DNA of 64,000 nt from Streptomyces sp. NBC_00775 (lineage in GTDB: Bacteria > Actinomycetota > Actinomycetes > Streptomycetales > Streptomycetaceae). The translations under genes were made by a program, and so were the position numbers. The first letter of the stretch is position 1, and every line of letters starts with the position of its first letter. The notes beneath the pieces were generated by a model. It ran no database searches. It was not told where the DNA came from and saw only the letters and a program-made list of their open reading frames with translations. Positions 25,422 to 36,046 of the stretch are shown piece by piece. The stretch covers positions 1,798,001-1,862,000 of the forward strand of contig NZ_CP108938.1 of assembly GCF_036347135.1 (NCBI RefSeq), in the 5' to 3' direction.

Positions 25422-25910
25422 ACGACCTCCAAGAGCTCTCGGACGGTTGCGAAGTGGGAACGAGCCCGTTGCGAACGGCGCGGCGCCGCCCGGATCATCC
25501 AAGTGCGGCAACGACCGCCGGCCCGTTCGACAGCTCTGGCGAAGGAAGTCCGCGCACGCAAAACACCCCCCAGGTGTTGATCGTGCTCCCCCCGTTGGGA
25601 GCGCCGTACAGCCGCGGTTGAAGTACGTCGAGCTCGATGGCGCGTGACGATCAAGAGCGTGGGTCCGGGCCTCCGCCGTAAGGGCGCACTGCGAACGGTG
25701 GGGTTGTCCGGGCTGGGCCCAGGACACGTCCGTCGGCGCTTCCCAAGGCCCGTACCGGGGCCTTGCGGGTGAAGCCAACGTGACCGTACGCCAGCGGAGT
25801 TGGTGCCAGCAAGCCCCTATTTCAACAAGCGTGGAATCCACCGGACAGCCGTCGTACCTTCAACTTTCCACCACATCCAGCGTCTTGGCGCACGCGCGTC
25901 GGGTCAGATA
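25422..25910. other. Long divergent intergenic region, no gene supported
   Basis: About 490 bp between the type III PKS start and the operator boxes before the WhiB gene. I see no open frame with coding bias on either strand and no clear hairpin. Its length suggests a promoter region for the type III PKS with extra regulatory sites, but no cluster box lies near the PKS start. Confidence 0.5.
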
Positions 25911-25940
25911 TCAACAACCATTGAAATCATTGAGCGTTGA
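25911..25940. promoter_or_regulatory. Two tandem cluster boxes before the WhiB-hydrolase-proB operon
   Basis: Boxes at 25911 (TCAACaaccATTGA) and 25927 (TCATTgagcGTTGA), 16 bp apart, ending 57 bp before the ATG at 25998. Confidence 0.75.
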
Positions 25941-25997
25941 GTTTATTCTCGGTCTCTGAGAACCGTCCACGCCCACGTCGAGGAAGGGCCGACCGCC

Positions 25998-26558
25998 ATG
26001 CACGCACCGGCGCACCACCGTGCGGACAGCGACCCCTGGGTGGAGCGCGCGGCCTGCCGTGATGCCGACCCCGAGACCTTCTTTCCGCCCGCCGGAGGCA
26101 CCGACGACGAACGGGAGGCGTCCGCCAAGCGGTTGTGCGCCGGGTGCCCCGTGACCGAGGAGTGCCTGCGTGAGGCACTGCTGAACGAGGAGAGCACCGG
26201 GATCTGGGGCGGGCTCAACGTCCGGGAACGCCGGGAACTGCTCCGGGTCGCCGGAACCCTCGGCGCGATCAGCTCCGAGTTGGCGGCGTTCCTGGCGAAC
26301 GGGTGCCGGCGGATCGATCCGCATCCGCGGCAGCGCCCGGCCTACGTGTGGTTCCTGCGTCGGCGCGGCTGGAGCCCCCAGCGGATCGCCGGCGCCCTGG
26401 GACTCACCTTCGGCCAGGTCCAACAGGCCTGGCGCACGGCCGAGTCGGCGTCCGCCTACGTCCGCTCCCCCGAGTCGCATGCCTCCCAGCCCCGTATCCG
26501 AAGGCCCCGTGCCCGCAGGGCCGAAGCGCTCGCCACCGACCGTGGCCGGGTCTCATGA
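25998..26558 (+). CDS. WhiB-family iron-sulfur regulator with extended C-terminus
   Basis: 186 residues. Four cysteines of the WhiB domain are at C20, C47, C50 and C56 (RAACRD, CAGCPVTEEC), followed by the G-I-W-G-G turn and the basic VRERREL segment. Most WhiB proteins end soon after; here about 100 more residues follow, with a helix-turn-helix-like piece (WSPQRIAGALGLTFGQVQQAW, read as two helices) and a basic tail. The protein likely acts as a redox-responsive partner of a sigma factor to switch on the cluster. It is first in an operon with a hydrolase and proB, with an ATGA overlap to the next gene. Confidence 0.88.
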   Translation: MHAPAHHRADSDPWVERAACRDADPETFFPPAGGTDDEREASAKRLCAGCPVTEECLREALLNEESTGIWGGLNVRERRELLRVAGTLGAISSELAAFLANGCRRIDPHPRQRPAYVWFLRRRGWSPQRIAGALGLTFGQVQQAWRTAESASAYVRSPESHASQPRIRRPRARRAEALATDRGRVS

Positions 26559-27552
26559 CCGCCCTCGCCCTCGCCGAACCCCGTCGCCTGGTGCGCTCGG
26601 TGACCACCGACGACGGCGCCGAGATCGCCGTGTACGCACAGGGCGATCCCGACGCCCCGGTCACCGTCCTGCTGTGCCACGGGTGGACGATGTCCGCCCA
26701 CAACTGGCGGCCGCACATCGACGCGCTGACCCGGCCGCGCCAGGGCTTCCCGGCGGTCCGCACGGTCAGCTACGACCAGCGGGGCCACGGCCGTTCCACC
26801 CGCGGCGCCGCCGCACTCGACATGGCGCTGCTCGGCCGCGACCTGGCCCGCGTACTCGCCGAGGCGACCCGGGACGACGCCCCCGTGGTCGTGCTCGGTC
26901 ACTCCATGGGAGGCATGGCCATCCAGCAGCTGGCCGCACGTCAACCCGTCCTGTTCGGGGGCCGGGTCGCGGGTGTGGGGCTGATCTCGACCTGTCTGAA
27001 CGAGGTGGCCGAGGGACTGACCGTCCCCGTCGACCGGCCCGGCGCGGCCGTACGACGACTCAGCCGGGCCCGGCAGCGGGTCGCCGACGGGCTGATGCGT
27101 TCGCCCCGCTCGGCCCGGACCGTGCACCGACTGCTCACCGGGCCACTGTCGCACCCGAACACCGCCCCGCTGTGGCGCGCGGTGTTCGGGCCGGGACCGC
27201 ACACCGACACGGTCCGCGAGGGCGCCCGCGCCTTCCGGGACATCCCCGCGATGGCCATCGCCGAGTTCTACGCCGCCCTGACCACCCACGACTGCGCGGG
27301 CCGCCTCGGTGCGCTGGCCCGCGTGCCCACCCGGATCCTGGTCGGCACCCTGGACTGTGTCACCCCGCCCGCACAGGCCCGAAGGCTGGCCGCCGAGATA
27401 CCGGGGGCCGCGCTGCAGACGGTGCCGGGGCAGGGCCACGACCTGCCGTACGAACGGCCCGTTCTCGTCGTGGAGACCGTGCACGCGCTGCTGCGCGAGA
27501 TGCCCCGGAGCCTGCCGTCCGGAGACCTCGCCCTGTCCGGCCCGGCAGCGCG

Positions 27553-27556
<4 letters not shown>
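26555..27556 (+). CDS. Alpha/beta-hydrolase
   Basis: 333 residues from the ATG at 26555 overlapping the WhiB stop. Motifs: oxyanion HGWTMSAHNW, YDQRGHGRS before the second strand, nucleophile elbow VLGHSMGGMAI, acid in VGTLDCVTPP and His in PGQGHDLPYE. This is the standard catalytic set of peroxidase-like or ester hydrolases. Coupling by ATGA upstream and GTGA downstream places it firmly between WhiB and proB. A role in the pathway, for example ester or lactone hydrolysis, is inferred from context; the substrate is unknown. Confidence 0.82.
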
Positions 27557-29254
<1,698 letters not shown>

Positions 29255-29271
29255 CCGCCGCCTTCCACGGC

Positions 29272-29339
29272 GTCTTTCGTTGTCGCGTCGGCGCCCGCCT
29301 CCGGATCGGGAGGCGGGCGCCGACGCGAGAACGAAAGAC
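29272..29339. terminator. 31-bp-stem bidirectional terminator hairpin
   Basis: Arms 29272-29302 and 29309-29339 pair over 31 positions with a single mismatch (29282 with 29329) and a 6-nt loop. It separates the plus-strand proB operon from the minus-strand proA operon. Confidence 0.88.
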
Positions 29340-29378
29340 CGAAAGAACGAGCGGCCTGGCGGCCCGACAACTAGTCGA

Positions 29379-29543
29379 TTAGTCGATGCCCCGGACGATG
29401 TGGAACTCGGCCGGGTCGTCGTCGACTCCGGCCAGCCCCGGCCAGGGCCGGGGAGCCGTCGCGGGTTTCCGTTCTCCGCGCGGCTCCTCCGCGTACAGAA
29501 TCCGGCCGGACGGCTCCGTCGCGGTGATGATGCGTACATACAT
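29379..29543 (-). CDS. Small conserved protein, 54 residues
   Basis: ATG at 29543 preceded by AGGAGG at the right spacing. The sequence begins MYVRIITATEPSGRILYAEEP and ends in a Pro/Asp-rich part with PAEFHIVRG. It looks like a small single-domain protein seen near Streptomyces biosynthetic genes (a DUF6296-like family, recalled not verified). Last gene of the ccr-proA operon, 16 bp after proA. Function unknown. Confidence 0.65.
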   Translation of the reverse strand: MYVRIITATEPSGRILYAEEPRGERKPATAPRPWPGLAGVDDDPAEFHIVRGID

Positions 29544-29559
29544 GACCGGACCTCCTGAT

Positions 29560-31032
29560 CTACGGCAACGGGGCGGCGGCTCCGCCCCGGATGTGCCCGT
29601 CGCCCACGAGGACGTACTTCGTGGTGGTCAGCGCGGTCAGCCCCATCGGGCCGCGCGCGTGCAACTTCTGGGTGGAGATGCCGAGTTCGGTGCCCAGCCC
29701 GAGTTCCCCGCCGTCGGCGAAGCGGGTGGAGGCGTTGACGGCGACGACCGCGGTGTCGAGGGCCACGACGAACCGGCGCGCGGCGCTCTGCGAGTCGGTG
29801 ACGATCGCCTCGGTGTGTCCGCTGCCGTACCGGCGGATGTGGTCGATCGCCGATGCCAGTGAGCCGACGACGGCGGCCGCGAGGTCCAGGGAGAGGTACT
29901 CCCGTCCCCAGTCCTCCTCGGTGGCGGGCACCACCGCGGGGTGGAAGGACCGCACCCGCTCGTCCCCGTGCACGGTCACTCCGTGGCCGGCCAGCGCGCT
30001 CAGGGCCCGGGGCAGGAAGGCGGGCGCGACGCGCTCATGGACGAGCAGCGACTCGGTGGCGTTGCAGACGGACGGGCGCTGCGCCTTGGCGTTGAGCAGG
30101 ATCGCCAACGCCTTGTCCAGGTCGGCGTGTTCGTCGACGTAGACATGGCAGTTGCCGACGCCCGTCTCGATGACGGGGACCAAGGAGTCGCGCACGGTGG
30201 TCTGGATGAGGTCGTGCCCACCGCGCGGGACGAGGACGTCCACCAGGCCGCGCAGGGACATGAGTTCGTGGACGGAGGCGTGGGTCGTGCCCGGGACCAG
30301 CTGTACGGCGTCGACCGGTACGGCGGTGTCCGCGAGGGCCTCCCTCATGACGTCGACGAGGGCCGCGTTGGTGTGCCGCGCGGTCGAAGAGCCGCGCAGA
30401 AGAGCCGCGTTGCCGCTCTTGAGGCACAGGGCGGCGGCGTCGACGGTGACGTTCGGCCGGCCCTCGTAGATCATGCCGACGACGCCGAGGGGCACCCTGA
30501 TCCGGCGTACCTCCAGGCCGTTCGGCATGACGGAGCCGCTCGCGACCTCACCGACCGGGTCGGCCTCGGCCGCCAGGGCGCGCGCCGTCCCCGCGAGCGC
30601 TTCGAGCTGCCGCTCGGTGACGGTCAGGCGGTCCAGCACGGTCGTGGACCGCCCGGCCTCCCGGGCCGCCGCCACATCCTGCCGGTTCGCCGCGAGGATC
30701 CGCCCCGAACTGGCCGTCAGCCGACGGGCGATGGCCGTCAGCGCGGCGTCCCGCTCGGCACCGGTGGTGGTGGACAGCCGGGTCGCCGCGGCACGGGCGG
30801 CCAGGGCCGCGTCGCGCACGGTGGCGGTGGTCGAGAGGGCTTCGGAGGCGGCTGTCGTGGTGGGCGGGGTGGTCAGCGTGGGTTCAGGGGCGGCCGTCCC
30901 CACGGACCCGGAGGATGCCGTGACGGCCGTCCCCATGGACGCGGAGGGTTCCGTGACGGCCGTCCGCACGGACCTTGCGGCTTGCGCGGCCACCGTCCCC
31001 CCGGACTCGGCGGCTTCGGTCGGGGCCGTCAC
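29560..31032 (-). CDS. proA: Gamma-glutamyl phosphate reductase
   Basis: 490 residues from a GTG at 31032 whose GTGA overlaps the previous small gene. The aldehyde-dehydrogenase-type core (from about 75) has the NADPH loop [20 protein letters not shown] read in two parts, the catalytic Cys in [11 protein letters not shown] and the [14 protein letters not shown] ending typical of ProA. The first 70 residues are a low-complexity Ala/Thr/Ser/Val tail not present in housekeeping ProA. It reduces glutamyl phosphate to glutamate semialdehyde, completing with ProB the pathway toward proline. Its place in the ccr operon, not with proB, means both cluster operons must be on for extra proline supply. 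Confidence 0.92.
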   Translation of the reverse strand: MTAPTEAAESGGTVAAQAARSVRTAVTEPSASMGTAVTASSGSVGTAAPEPTLTTPPTTTAASEALSTTATVRDAALAARAAATRLSTTTGAERDAALTAIARRLTASSGRILAANRQDVAAAREAGRSTTVLDRLTVTERQLEALAGTARALAAEADPVGEVASGSVMPNGLEVRRIRVPLGVVGMIYEGRPNVTVDAAALCLKSGNAALLRGSSTARHTNAALVDVMREALADTAVPVDAVQLVPGTTHASVHELMSLRGLVDVLVPRGGHDLIQTTVRDSLVPVIETGVGNCHVYVDEHADLDKALAILLNAKAQRPSVCNATESLLVHERVAPAFLPRALSALAGHGVTVHGDERVRSFHPAVVPATEEDWGREYLSLDLAAAVVGSLASAIDHIRRYGSGHTEAIVTDSQSAARRFVVALDTAVVAVNASTRFADGGELGLGTELGISTQKLHARGPMGLTALTTTKYVLVGDGHIRGGAAAPLP

Positions 31033-31193
31033 CGTTCGGCTCCGTCGTGCGGTGCGGAGTCGGTGCTGTCCCCCGCGTCCCCGGGCGCCGGTCCCCCGAG
31101 GGCCCAGACCAGATCGGCGCAGCCGGTCAGTTCCGCCAGCATGGCCCAGCCGAGCGCGTCGGCGGCGGCGGTTCGGTCGGCGTTGGTGTTCAT
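31029..31193 (-). CDS. Small protein between HADH and proA, 54 residues
   Basis: ATG at 31193 with AAGGAGG upstream, stop overlapping the proA GTG. Sequence: an N-terminal helix ([22 protein letters not shown]) then a Gly/Asp/Pro-rich tail. Good ribosome-binding site and tight coupling on both sides support a real gene. I do not recognise a family; it may be a small accessory or scaffolding protein of the extender-unit enzymes. Confidence 0.65.
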   Translation of the reverse strand: MNTNADRTAAADALGWAMLAELTGCADLVWALGGPAPGDAGDSTDSAPHDGAER

Positions 31194-31220
31194 CGTGTGC
31201 TTCCTCCTTGAGTCGGACGG

Positions 31221-32924
31221 TCAGCCGTAGACCCGGAACCCGGCGCCGGACTTGCGGCCCGCCCGGCCGGCGGCCACCAGGTGCCCCAGCAGGGGTGCGG
31301 GGACGCTACGGGGATGACGGTCCGCGTCGTGCAGCACGCGCTGGATGCTCAGCGAGATGTCGAGGCCGATGATGTCGAGCAGCTCGAACGGGCCGAGCGG
31401 ATAGCCGCAGCCCAGCTTCATCACGTCGTCTATCTCGTCGGGGGTGGCGTAGTGACTCTCCGTCAGCCGGACGGCGCCGTTGAGGTAGGGGAAGAGCAGC
31501 GCGTTGACGATGAAGCCCGGGCGGTCCATGCACCGCACCGGGTGCTTGCCGAGCCGGTGGCACAACTCCCGTGCGACATTGATGTGTTGGGGCGCGGTTT
31601 CCAGTGAGGGGATGACCTCGACGAGCCGCATGAGCGGGGCCGGGTTGAAGAAGTGCAGCCCGATCACGTCCTCGGGGCGTCCGGAGGCCAGACCGCATTC
31701 GATCACCGGCAGGCTGGAGGTGGTGGTGGCCAGCAGCGCGCCCGGCCGGCAGAGCTCGCCGAGCGTGCGGAAGAGCTCCTTCTTCACGTCCAGGTCTTCC
31801 GCGATGGCCTCGATCACCAGGTCGCAGTCGGCCAGTTGGGCGAGAACGCCGCTCGGGGTGAGCCGCTCCAGGGCGGCCTCGCGCTCCGCCTCGGCCAGCT
31901 TGCCGCGTCGTACGGCACGGGCTGTCGACGTGGCGACCGCCTCCCAGGCGGCTTTGGCGCGTTCGTCGGTGCGGCCGACCAGCACGGTGGCGACGCCGCC
32001 CTTGGCGAAGACCTCCGCGATGCCGGTGGCCATGGTGCCGGTGCCGACGATGCCGACCGTGCGGATCGGCGCTTCGGCGGGCGACGGCCGCTCGGGGGCG
32101 GGCGGGGCGCCCGCGGGTTCCCGGTAGTCGTAGAAGCCGCGTCCGGACTTGCGGCCGAGGAGTCCGGCGAGGGCCATGTGCCGTAGTCGGCGGGCGGGTT
32201 GGAGCGTCGGCTCGGACCAGCGCGCGGCGAGGACGTCGAGGATGTCGCAGGCGGTGTCGGTGCCGATGAGGTCGAGGAGTTCGAGGGGTCCCAGGGGCAG
32301 TCCGCAGCCGTGGCGCATCGCGGCGTCAATGTCGTCGCGCCCGGCGAGCCGCTGGTCGTACATCGTGACGGCCTGGTTGAGGAAGCCGAAGAGGAGCGAG
32401 GTGGAGATCAGTCCCGCCCGGTCGCCGACGGTCACCCGGCTCAGCCCGATGCCGTCCGCGAGGTCCCGCACCTGGGTGAGGGCGGACTCGTCGGTCATGA
32501 CCGTACGGCCGATCTCCGCGAGGCCCGCCGTCGGCAGAGCCAGATGGAGGCCGACGAGCCGGCCCGGACGTCCGGAGGCGGCGGCGAGGTCGGTGAGCGA
32601 GAGGGCCGCGGCGCTGCTGGCCAGGACGGTCTCGGGCGGGCAGGCCCGGTCGAGGGCGCGCAGCACCGCGACCTTGGTGTCGCGGCGTTCGGGCACTGCC
32701 TCCAACACCGTTGCGGCGGAGGCGAGTTCCTCCCAGTGGTCCACGAGCCGGATGCGTCCGCGGGCCTCGGGCGTCTCGTCGAGAAGCTGCCGCAGCCGCT
32801 CCCCCGCCCCCTTGTCGGAATCGAGTACGAGGACGGTGTGCCCGGCTGTCGCGGCCCTGCGAGCGAGCGCTCCGCCGATGGTCCCGAGGCCGACGACGCC
32901 TACCGTGCCGTGCCGCGCGCTCAT
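31221..32924 (-). CDS. Two-domain 3-hydroxyacyl-CoA dehydrogenase
   Basis: 567 residues from the ATG at 32924 (ATGA overlap with ccr). Two complete-length 3-hydroxybutyryl-CoA dehydrogenase copies are fused. Copy 1 (1-280) has the NAD loop GLGTIGG but its active segment reads [11 protein letters not shown], lacking the FFNP Asn and so probably inactive. Copy 2 (298-567) has GTGTMATG and the intact [11 protein letters not shown], with conserved [13 protein letters not shown] and [13 protein letters not shown]. Copy 2 should reduce a beta-ketoacyl-CoA to the 3-hydroxyacyl-CoA for the alkylmalonyl route. Copy 1 may be structural or hold CoA. No enoyl-CoA hydratase gene is in the window; one from primary metabolism would be needed. 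Confidence 0.88.
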   Translation of the reverse strand: MSARHGTVGVVGLGTIGGALARRAATAGHTVLVLDSDKGAGERLRQLLDETPEARGRIRLVDHWEELASAATVLEAVPERRDTKVAVLRALDRACPPETVLASSAAALSLTDLAAASGRPGRLVGLHLALPTAGLAEIGRTVMTDESALTQVRDLADGIGLSRVTVGDRAGLISTSLLFGFLNQAVTMYDQRLAGRDDIDAAMRHGCGLPLGPLELLDLIGTDTACDILDVLAARWSEPTLQPARRLRHMALAGLLGRKSGRGFYDYREPAGAPPAPERPSPAEAPIRTVGIVGTGTMATGIAEVFAKGGVATVLVGRTDERAKAAWEAVATSTARAVRRGKLAEAEREAALERLTPSGVLAQLADCDLVIEAIAEDLDVKKELFRTLGELCRPGALLATTTSSLPVIECGLASGRPEDVIGLHFFNPAPLMRLVEVIPSLETAPQHINVARELCHRLGKHPVRCMDRPGFIVNALLFPYLNGAVRLTESHYATPDEIDDVMKLGCGYPLGPFELLDIIGLDISLSIQRVLHDADRHPRSVPAPLLGHLVAAGRAGRKSGAGFRVYG

Positions 32925-34300
32925 GCCGCGACCTCGCTCAGTACGGGCGCCACGGCCTGGGGCGGCGGGGTGCGGAAGCGGTTGATGGCGCTCTCGTGGA
33001 GCGCGCGGAACTCGGGGGCCGTGATGCCCAGTCCCTCGGCGGGCGCGAGACAGCGCACTCCGACCTTGCCGTGGTGTTCGTTGCGGTGGATGGACTGGAC
33101 CGCCTGGGGCACGTCGTCGAGGGCGTACGTCCGCGACAGTGTCGGGTGGATGCGGCCCTTGGCGACAAGGCGGTTGGCCTCCCATGCCTCGCGGTAGTTG
33201 GCGCAGTGCGAGCCGACGATCCGCTTGAGGCTCATCCAGAGGTAGCGGTTGTCGTACTCGTGGGTGTAGCCGGCGGTGGAGGCGCAGGTCACGATGGTGC
33301 CGCCCTTGCGGGTGACGTACACGGACGCGCCGAAGGTCTCCCGGCCCGGGTGCTCGAAGACGATGTCGACGTCCTCGCCGCCGGTCAACTCCCGGATGCG
33401 GGCGCCCAGTCGGCGCCACTCCTTGGGGTCCTGGGTGTGCGGGTCCCGCCAGAAGCGGTAGCCCTCCTCCTTGCGGTCGATGATCAGCTCGGCGCCCAAC
33501 TCGCGGGCCAGGGCGGCCTTTTCGGGTGAGGAGACCACGCAGATCGGGTTCGCTCCACCGGCGAGCGCGAGCTGGGTGGCGTACGAGCCGAGTCCGCCGA
33601 CGGCACCCCAGACGAGGACATTGTCGCCCTGCTTCATGCCCGCGCCGTTCTGCGTGACGAGCTGGCGGTACGCGGTGGAGTTGACCAGTCCGGGCGAGGC
33701 GGCCTCCTCCCAGCTGAGGTGTGCGGCCTTCGGCAGCAGCTGGGTCGCCTTGACCAGGGCGAGTTCGGCGAGTCCGCCGTAGTTGGTCTCGTACCCCCAG
33801 ATGCGCTGGTCGGGGTCGAGCATCGGGTCGCCGTGGCCCTCGGCGTGTTCCAGCTCGACGGAGACGCAGTGCGCGACCACCCGGTCACCGACGCCCCAAC
33901 GCCGCACACCAGGCCCGCATTTGAGGACCACGCCGGCCAGGTCGGAGCCGATGACGTGGTACGGCTGATCGTGCCGGGCGGCGAGGCCGCCGAGGCGTGC
34001 GTAGCGCTCCAGGAGGGCGAAGGTGGGCACCGGCGCGAACAGGGCGCTCCAGACGGTGTTGTAGTTCACGGCGCTCGCCATGACCGCCACCAGCACTTCG
34101 CCGGGGCCCGGGGTGGGGGTCGGCACGTCCTGAAGGTGGATGGAGTCGGCGGGGCGCCGGTCGCGCAGCTCGACTCCTTCGAACATCCCCGCCTCCTCCT
34201 TGTGGAGGACGGCCGCCCGGAAGGACTCGGGGACTCCCAGGGCCGCCACATCGGCCGGCACCGAGTCCGGGGACTCGATCACCTCCACCAGTTCGCGCAT
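32921..34300 (-). CDS. ccr: Crotonyl-CoA carboxylase/reductase
   Basis: 459 residues from the ATG at 34300; an alternative TTG at 34336 gives 12 more residues without family match. MDR-fold enzyme: HVIGSDLAGVVLKCG, WGYETNYGGLAELALVKATQL, NADPH-binding WGAVGGLGSYATQLALAGG, and the family-typical FEHPGRETFGASVYVTRKGG read in parts. It reductively carboxylates an enoyl-CoA with NADPH and CO2 to an alkylmalonyl-CoA. Presence in a type I PKS cluster is a reliable sign of an unusual extender unit. First gene of a five-gene operon (ccr, hydroxyacyl-CoA dehydrogenase, small protein, proA, small protein), 43 bp from two or three cluster boxes. Confidence 0.95.
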   Translation of the reverse strand: MRELVEVIESPDSVPADVAALGVPESFRAAVLHKEEAGMFEGVELRDRRPADSIHLQDVPTPTPGPGEVLVAVMASAVNYNTVWSALFAPVPTFALLERYARLGGLAARHDQPYHVIGSDLAGVVLKCGPGVRRWGVGDRVVAHCVSVELEHAEGHGDPMLDPDQRIWGYETNYGGLAELALVKATQLLPKAAHLSWEEAASPGLVNSTAYRQLVTQNGAGMKQGDNVLVWGAVGGLGSYATQLALAGGANPICVVSSPEKAALARELGAELIIDRKEEGYRFWRDPHTQDPKEWRRLGARIRELTGGEDVDIVFEHPGRETFGASVYVTRKGGTIVTCASTAGYTHEYDNRYLWMSLKRIVGSHCANYREAWEANRLVAKGRIHPTLSRTYALDDVPQAVQSIHRNEHHGKVGVRCLAPAEGLGITAPEFRALHESAINRFRTPPPQAVAPVLSEVAA

Positions 34301-34342
34301 GGTCAGGCACCACCTTCCGCGGTTCACGCTCGACAAGAAAAC

Positions 34343-34388
34343 TCAACCATCAATGAACTCAACATACGTTGAACTCAACAAGGAGGGA
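34343..34388. promoter_or_regulatory. Cluster boxes before ccr
   Basis: Boxes at 34343 (TCAACcatcAATGA) and 34359 (TCAACatacGTTGA), plus a half-match at 34375 (TCAACaaggAGGGA), all 16 bp apart, upstream of the ccr start at 34300. Confidence 0.75.
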
Positions 34389-34468
34389 GTTTCGCACGAA
34401 GGCGTGACCTCGACAAGCCCCGACAGACCCCGACGCCCCTTGTGCGCGCACCACGGCGCATGCAAAAC

Positions 34469-34498
34469 TCATCATCAGTTGAGTTCAACAGTCAGTGA
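34469..34498. promoter_or_regulatory. Two cluster boxes before the antiporter operon
   Basis: Boxes at 34469 (TCATCatcaGTTGA) and 34485 (TCAACagtcAGTGA), 16 bp apart, ending 44 bp before the GTG at 34543. Confidence 0.75.
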
Positions 34499-34542
34499 AT
34501 TAAGTTCAATATCTGACCAGTTTCGATGCCGGAGGAGATGCC

Positions 34543-35895
34543 GTGACGCATCCGCACACCGCCGAAGCACTGCAGGCCACCGCCATAGCCGGCATCGCCG
34601 GCATTCTGATCGCGGGTACGGTTCTCGCCCGTCTCGCGCGACGCGTGCGCCAGCCCGCCGTCATCGGTGAGATCACCGCGGGCATCCTGCTGGGCCCCAG
34701 CCTGCTGGGACTGCTCCCCGGGAACCCGACGCAGCGTCTGTTTCCGGACGAGGTACGCCCGTTACTCTCGATGGTCGCCCAACTCGGGCTGCTGCTCTTC
34801 ATGTTCACTGTGGGCTGGGAGCTCGACTGGACGACCATGAAGCGCCGCAAGAGCTCGGTCGCCGGAGTGACCGCGGGCAGCATCCTCGCCCCGATGGTCC
34901 TCGGCTTCGGGGTCGCCGCGCTGATCTACCACAGCCACTCGCACGTCAACGGCGACAAGGTGCCGTTCAGTTCGTTCGCCCTGTACCTGGGTGTCAGTAT
35001 GTCGATCACCGCGTTCCCGGTGCTCGCCCGCATCCTCAAGGACAACAACCTCGGCCGTACGAAGATCGGCGCGCTCGCGCTGACCAGCGCGGCCTTCGGC
35101 GACGTACTGGCCTGGTGCCTGCTCGCCGGGGTGGTCGCGATCGTGACCGCGTCCGGCCCCTCCGGCTTCACCGACACCCTCTGGATGTCCGCCGGTTACG
35201 GCGCCGCGATGATCGTCGTGGTCCGTCCGCTGCTGGCCCGCGGGGTCGCCTGGATATCCAAGCGCGGCACGGGCGCCTATCTGGCGACGCTGGTCACGGC
35301 GGGCCTGCTGCTCTCCGCGTACACCACGTCGAGGATCGGCATCCACCCCATCTTCGGCGCCTTCGCCTTCGGCCTGGTGATGCCCCGCAAGCCGGAGGCC
35401 CTGCTGGAGGAGAAGATGCTGCGCCCGCTCCAGCACGCCGGTGAACTGATGCTGCCCGTCTACTTCATCGTCACCGGGCTCTCGGTCGACGTCGCCGCCA
35501 TGTCGCTCACCGCCTGGGGCGAGCTGGGCCTGATCCTCTCCGCCGCCGTCCTCGGCAAACTGCTCGGCGCCGGTCTGCCGGCCAAGTCCTTCGGCCTCGG
35601 CTGGCGGGAGTCGACGGGCGTCGGCGTCCTGATGAACACCCGGGGCCTGACCGAGCTGATCATCCTCGGTGTCGGGCTCAGCCTGGGGGTGCTCGACCAC
35701 ACCCTCTTCACCGAGATGGTCCTCATGGCGCTGATCACCACGGCCATGACCGGCCCGCTCCTCCCGTTCCTTTTCCCTCGCTCCCGGATGGATCTGATCG
35801 CCACACCCGCTACGCCCGCAACGCCGGCCCCGGCCTCCTCGGTGGTCCGGATGCCTGAGCCGGCCGGCGAGCAGGCCTCGGACCTGGCCGGATAG
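34543..35895 (+). CDS. CPA2-type cation/proton antiporter
   Basis: 450 residues, 12 or so predicted helices. Family features: PAVIGEITAGILLGPSLLG in helix 2, SMSITAFPVLARIL, the helix with SAAFGDVLAWC carrying the buried Asp, and VLMNTRGLTELIILG near the end. It exchanges Na+ or K+ for H+ across the membrane. A stand-alone antiporter heading the pyrrole-starter operon is notable, since several chlorinated pyrrole polyketides dissipate proton gradients; it may give self-protection by correcting ion balance. That is inference. The last 40 residues form a Pro/Thr-rich cytoplasmic tail. Confidence 0.9.
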   Translation: MTHPHTAEALQATAIAGIAGILIAGTVLARLARRVRQPAVIGEITAGILLGPSLLGLLPGNPTQRLFPDEVRPLLSMVAQLGLLLFMFTVGWELDWTTMKRRKSSVAGVTAGSILAPMVLGFGVAALIYHSHSHVNGDKVPFSSFALYLGVSMSITAFPVLARILKDNNLGRTKIGALALTSAAFGDVLAWCLLAGVVAIVTASGPSGFTDTLWMSAGYGAAMIVVVRPLLARGVAWISKRGTGAYLATLVTAGLLLSAYTTSRIGIHPIFGAFAFGLVMPRKPEALLEEKMLRPLQHAGELMLPVYFIVTGLSVDVAAMSLTAWGELGLILSAAVLGKLLGAGLPAKSFGLGWRESTGVGVLMNTRGLTELIILGVGLSLGVLDHTLFTEMVLMALITTAMTGPLLPFLFPRSRMDLIATPATPATPAPASSVVRMPEPAGEQASDLAG

Positions 35896-36046
35896 CCGGG
35901 TCCGGCAGCACGCGCGGCCTGCCTCGGGGCCGGCCCGGCTCCGCGCGGGGCTCCGGCCGCGCACCCGGTCCGCGCCGCGACACCTCACCCCCCTCGTCGC
36001 TCGGCACCCACAGGAGAAGCGACGCTCAGACAAGGAGAAGGCCCAG

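Noticed and set aside
33000..33419. Hydroxyacyl-CoA dehydrogenase starting at 33419
   Set aside because: The extra residues are an alternative frame of ccr. The ATG at 32924 precedes the Rossmann loop directly.
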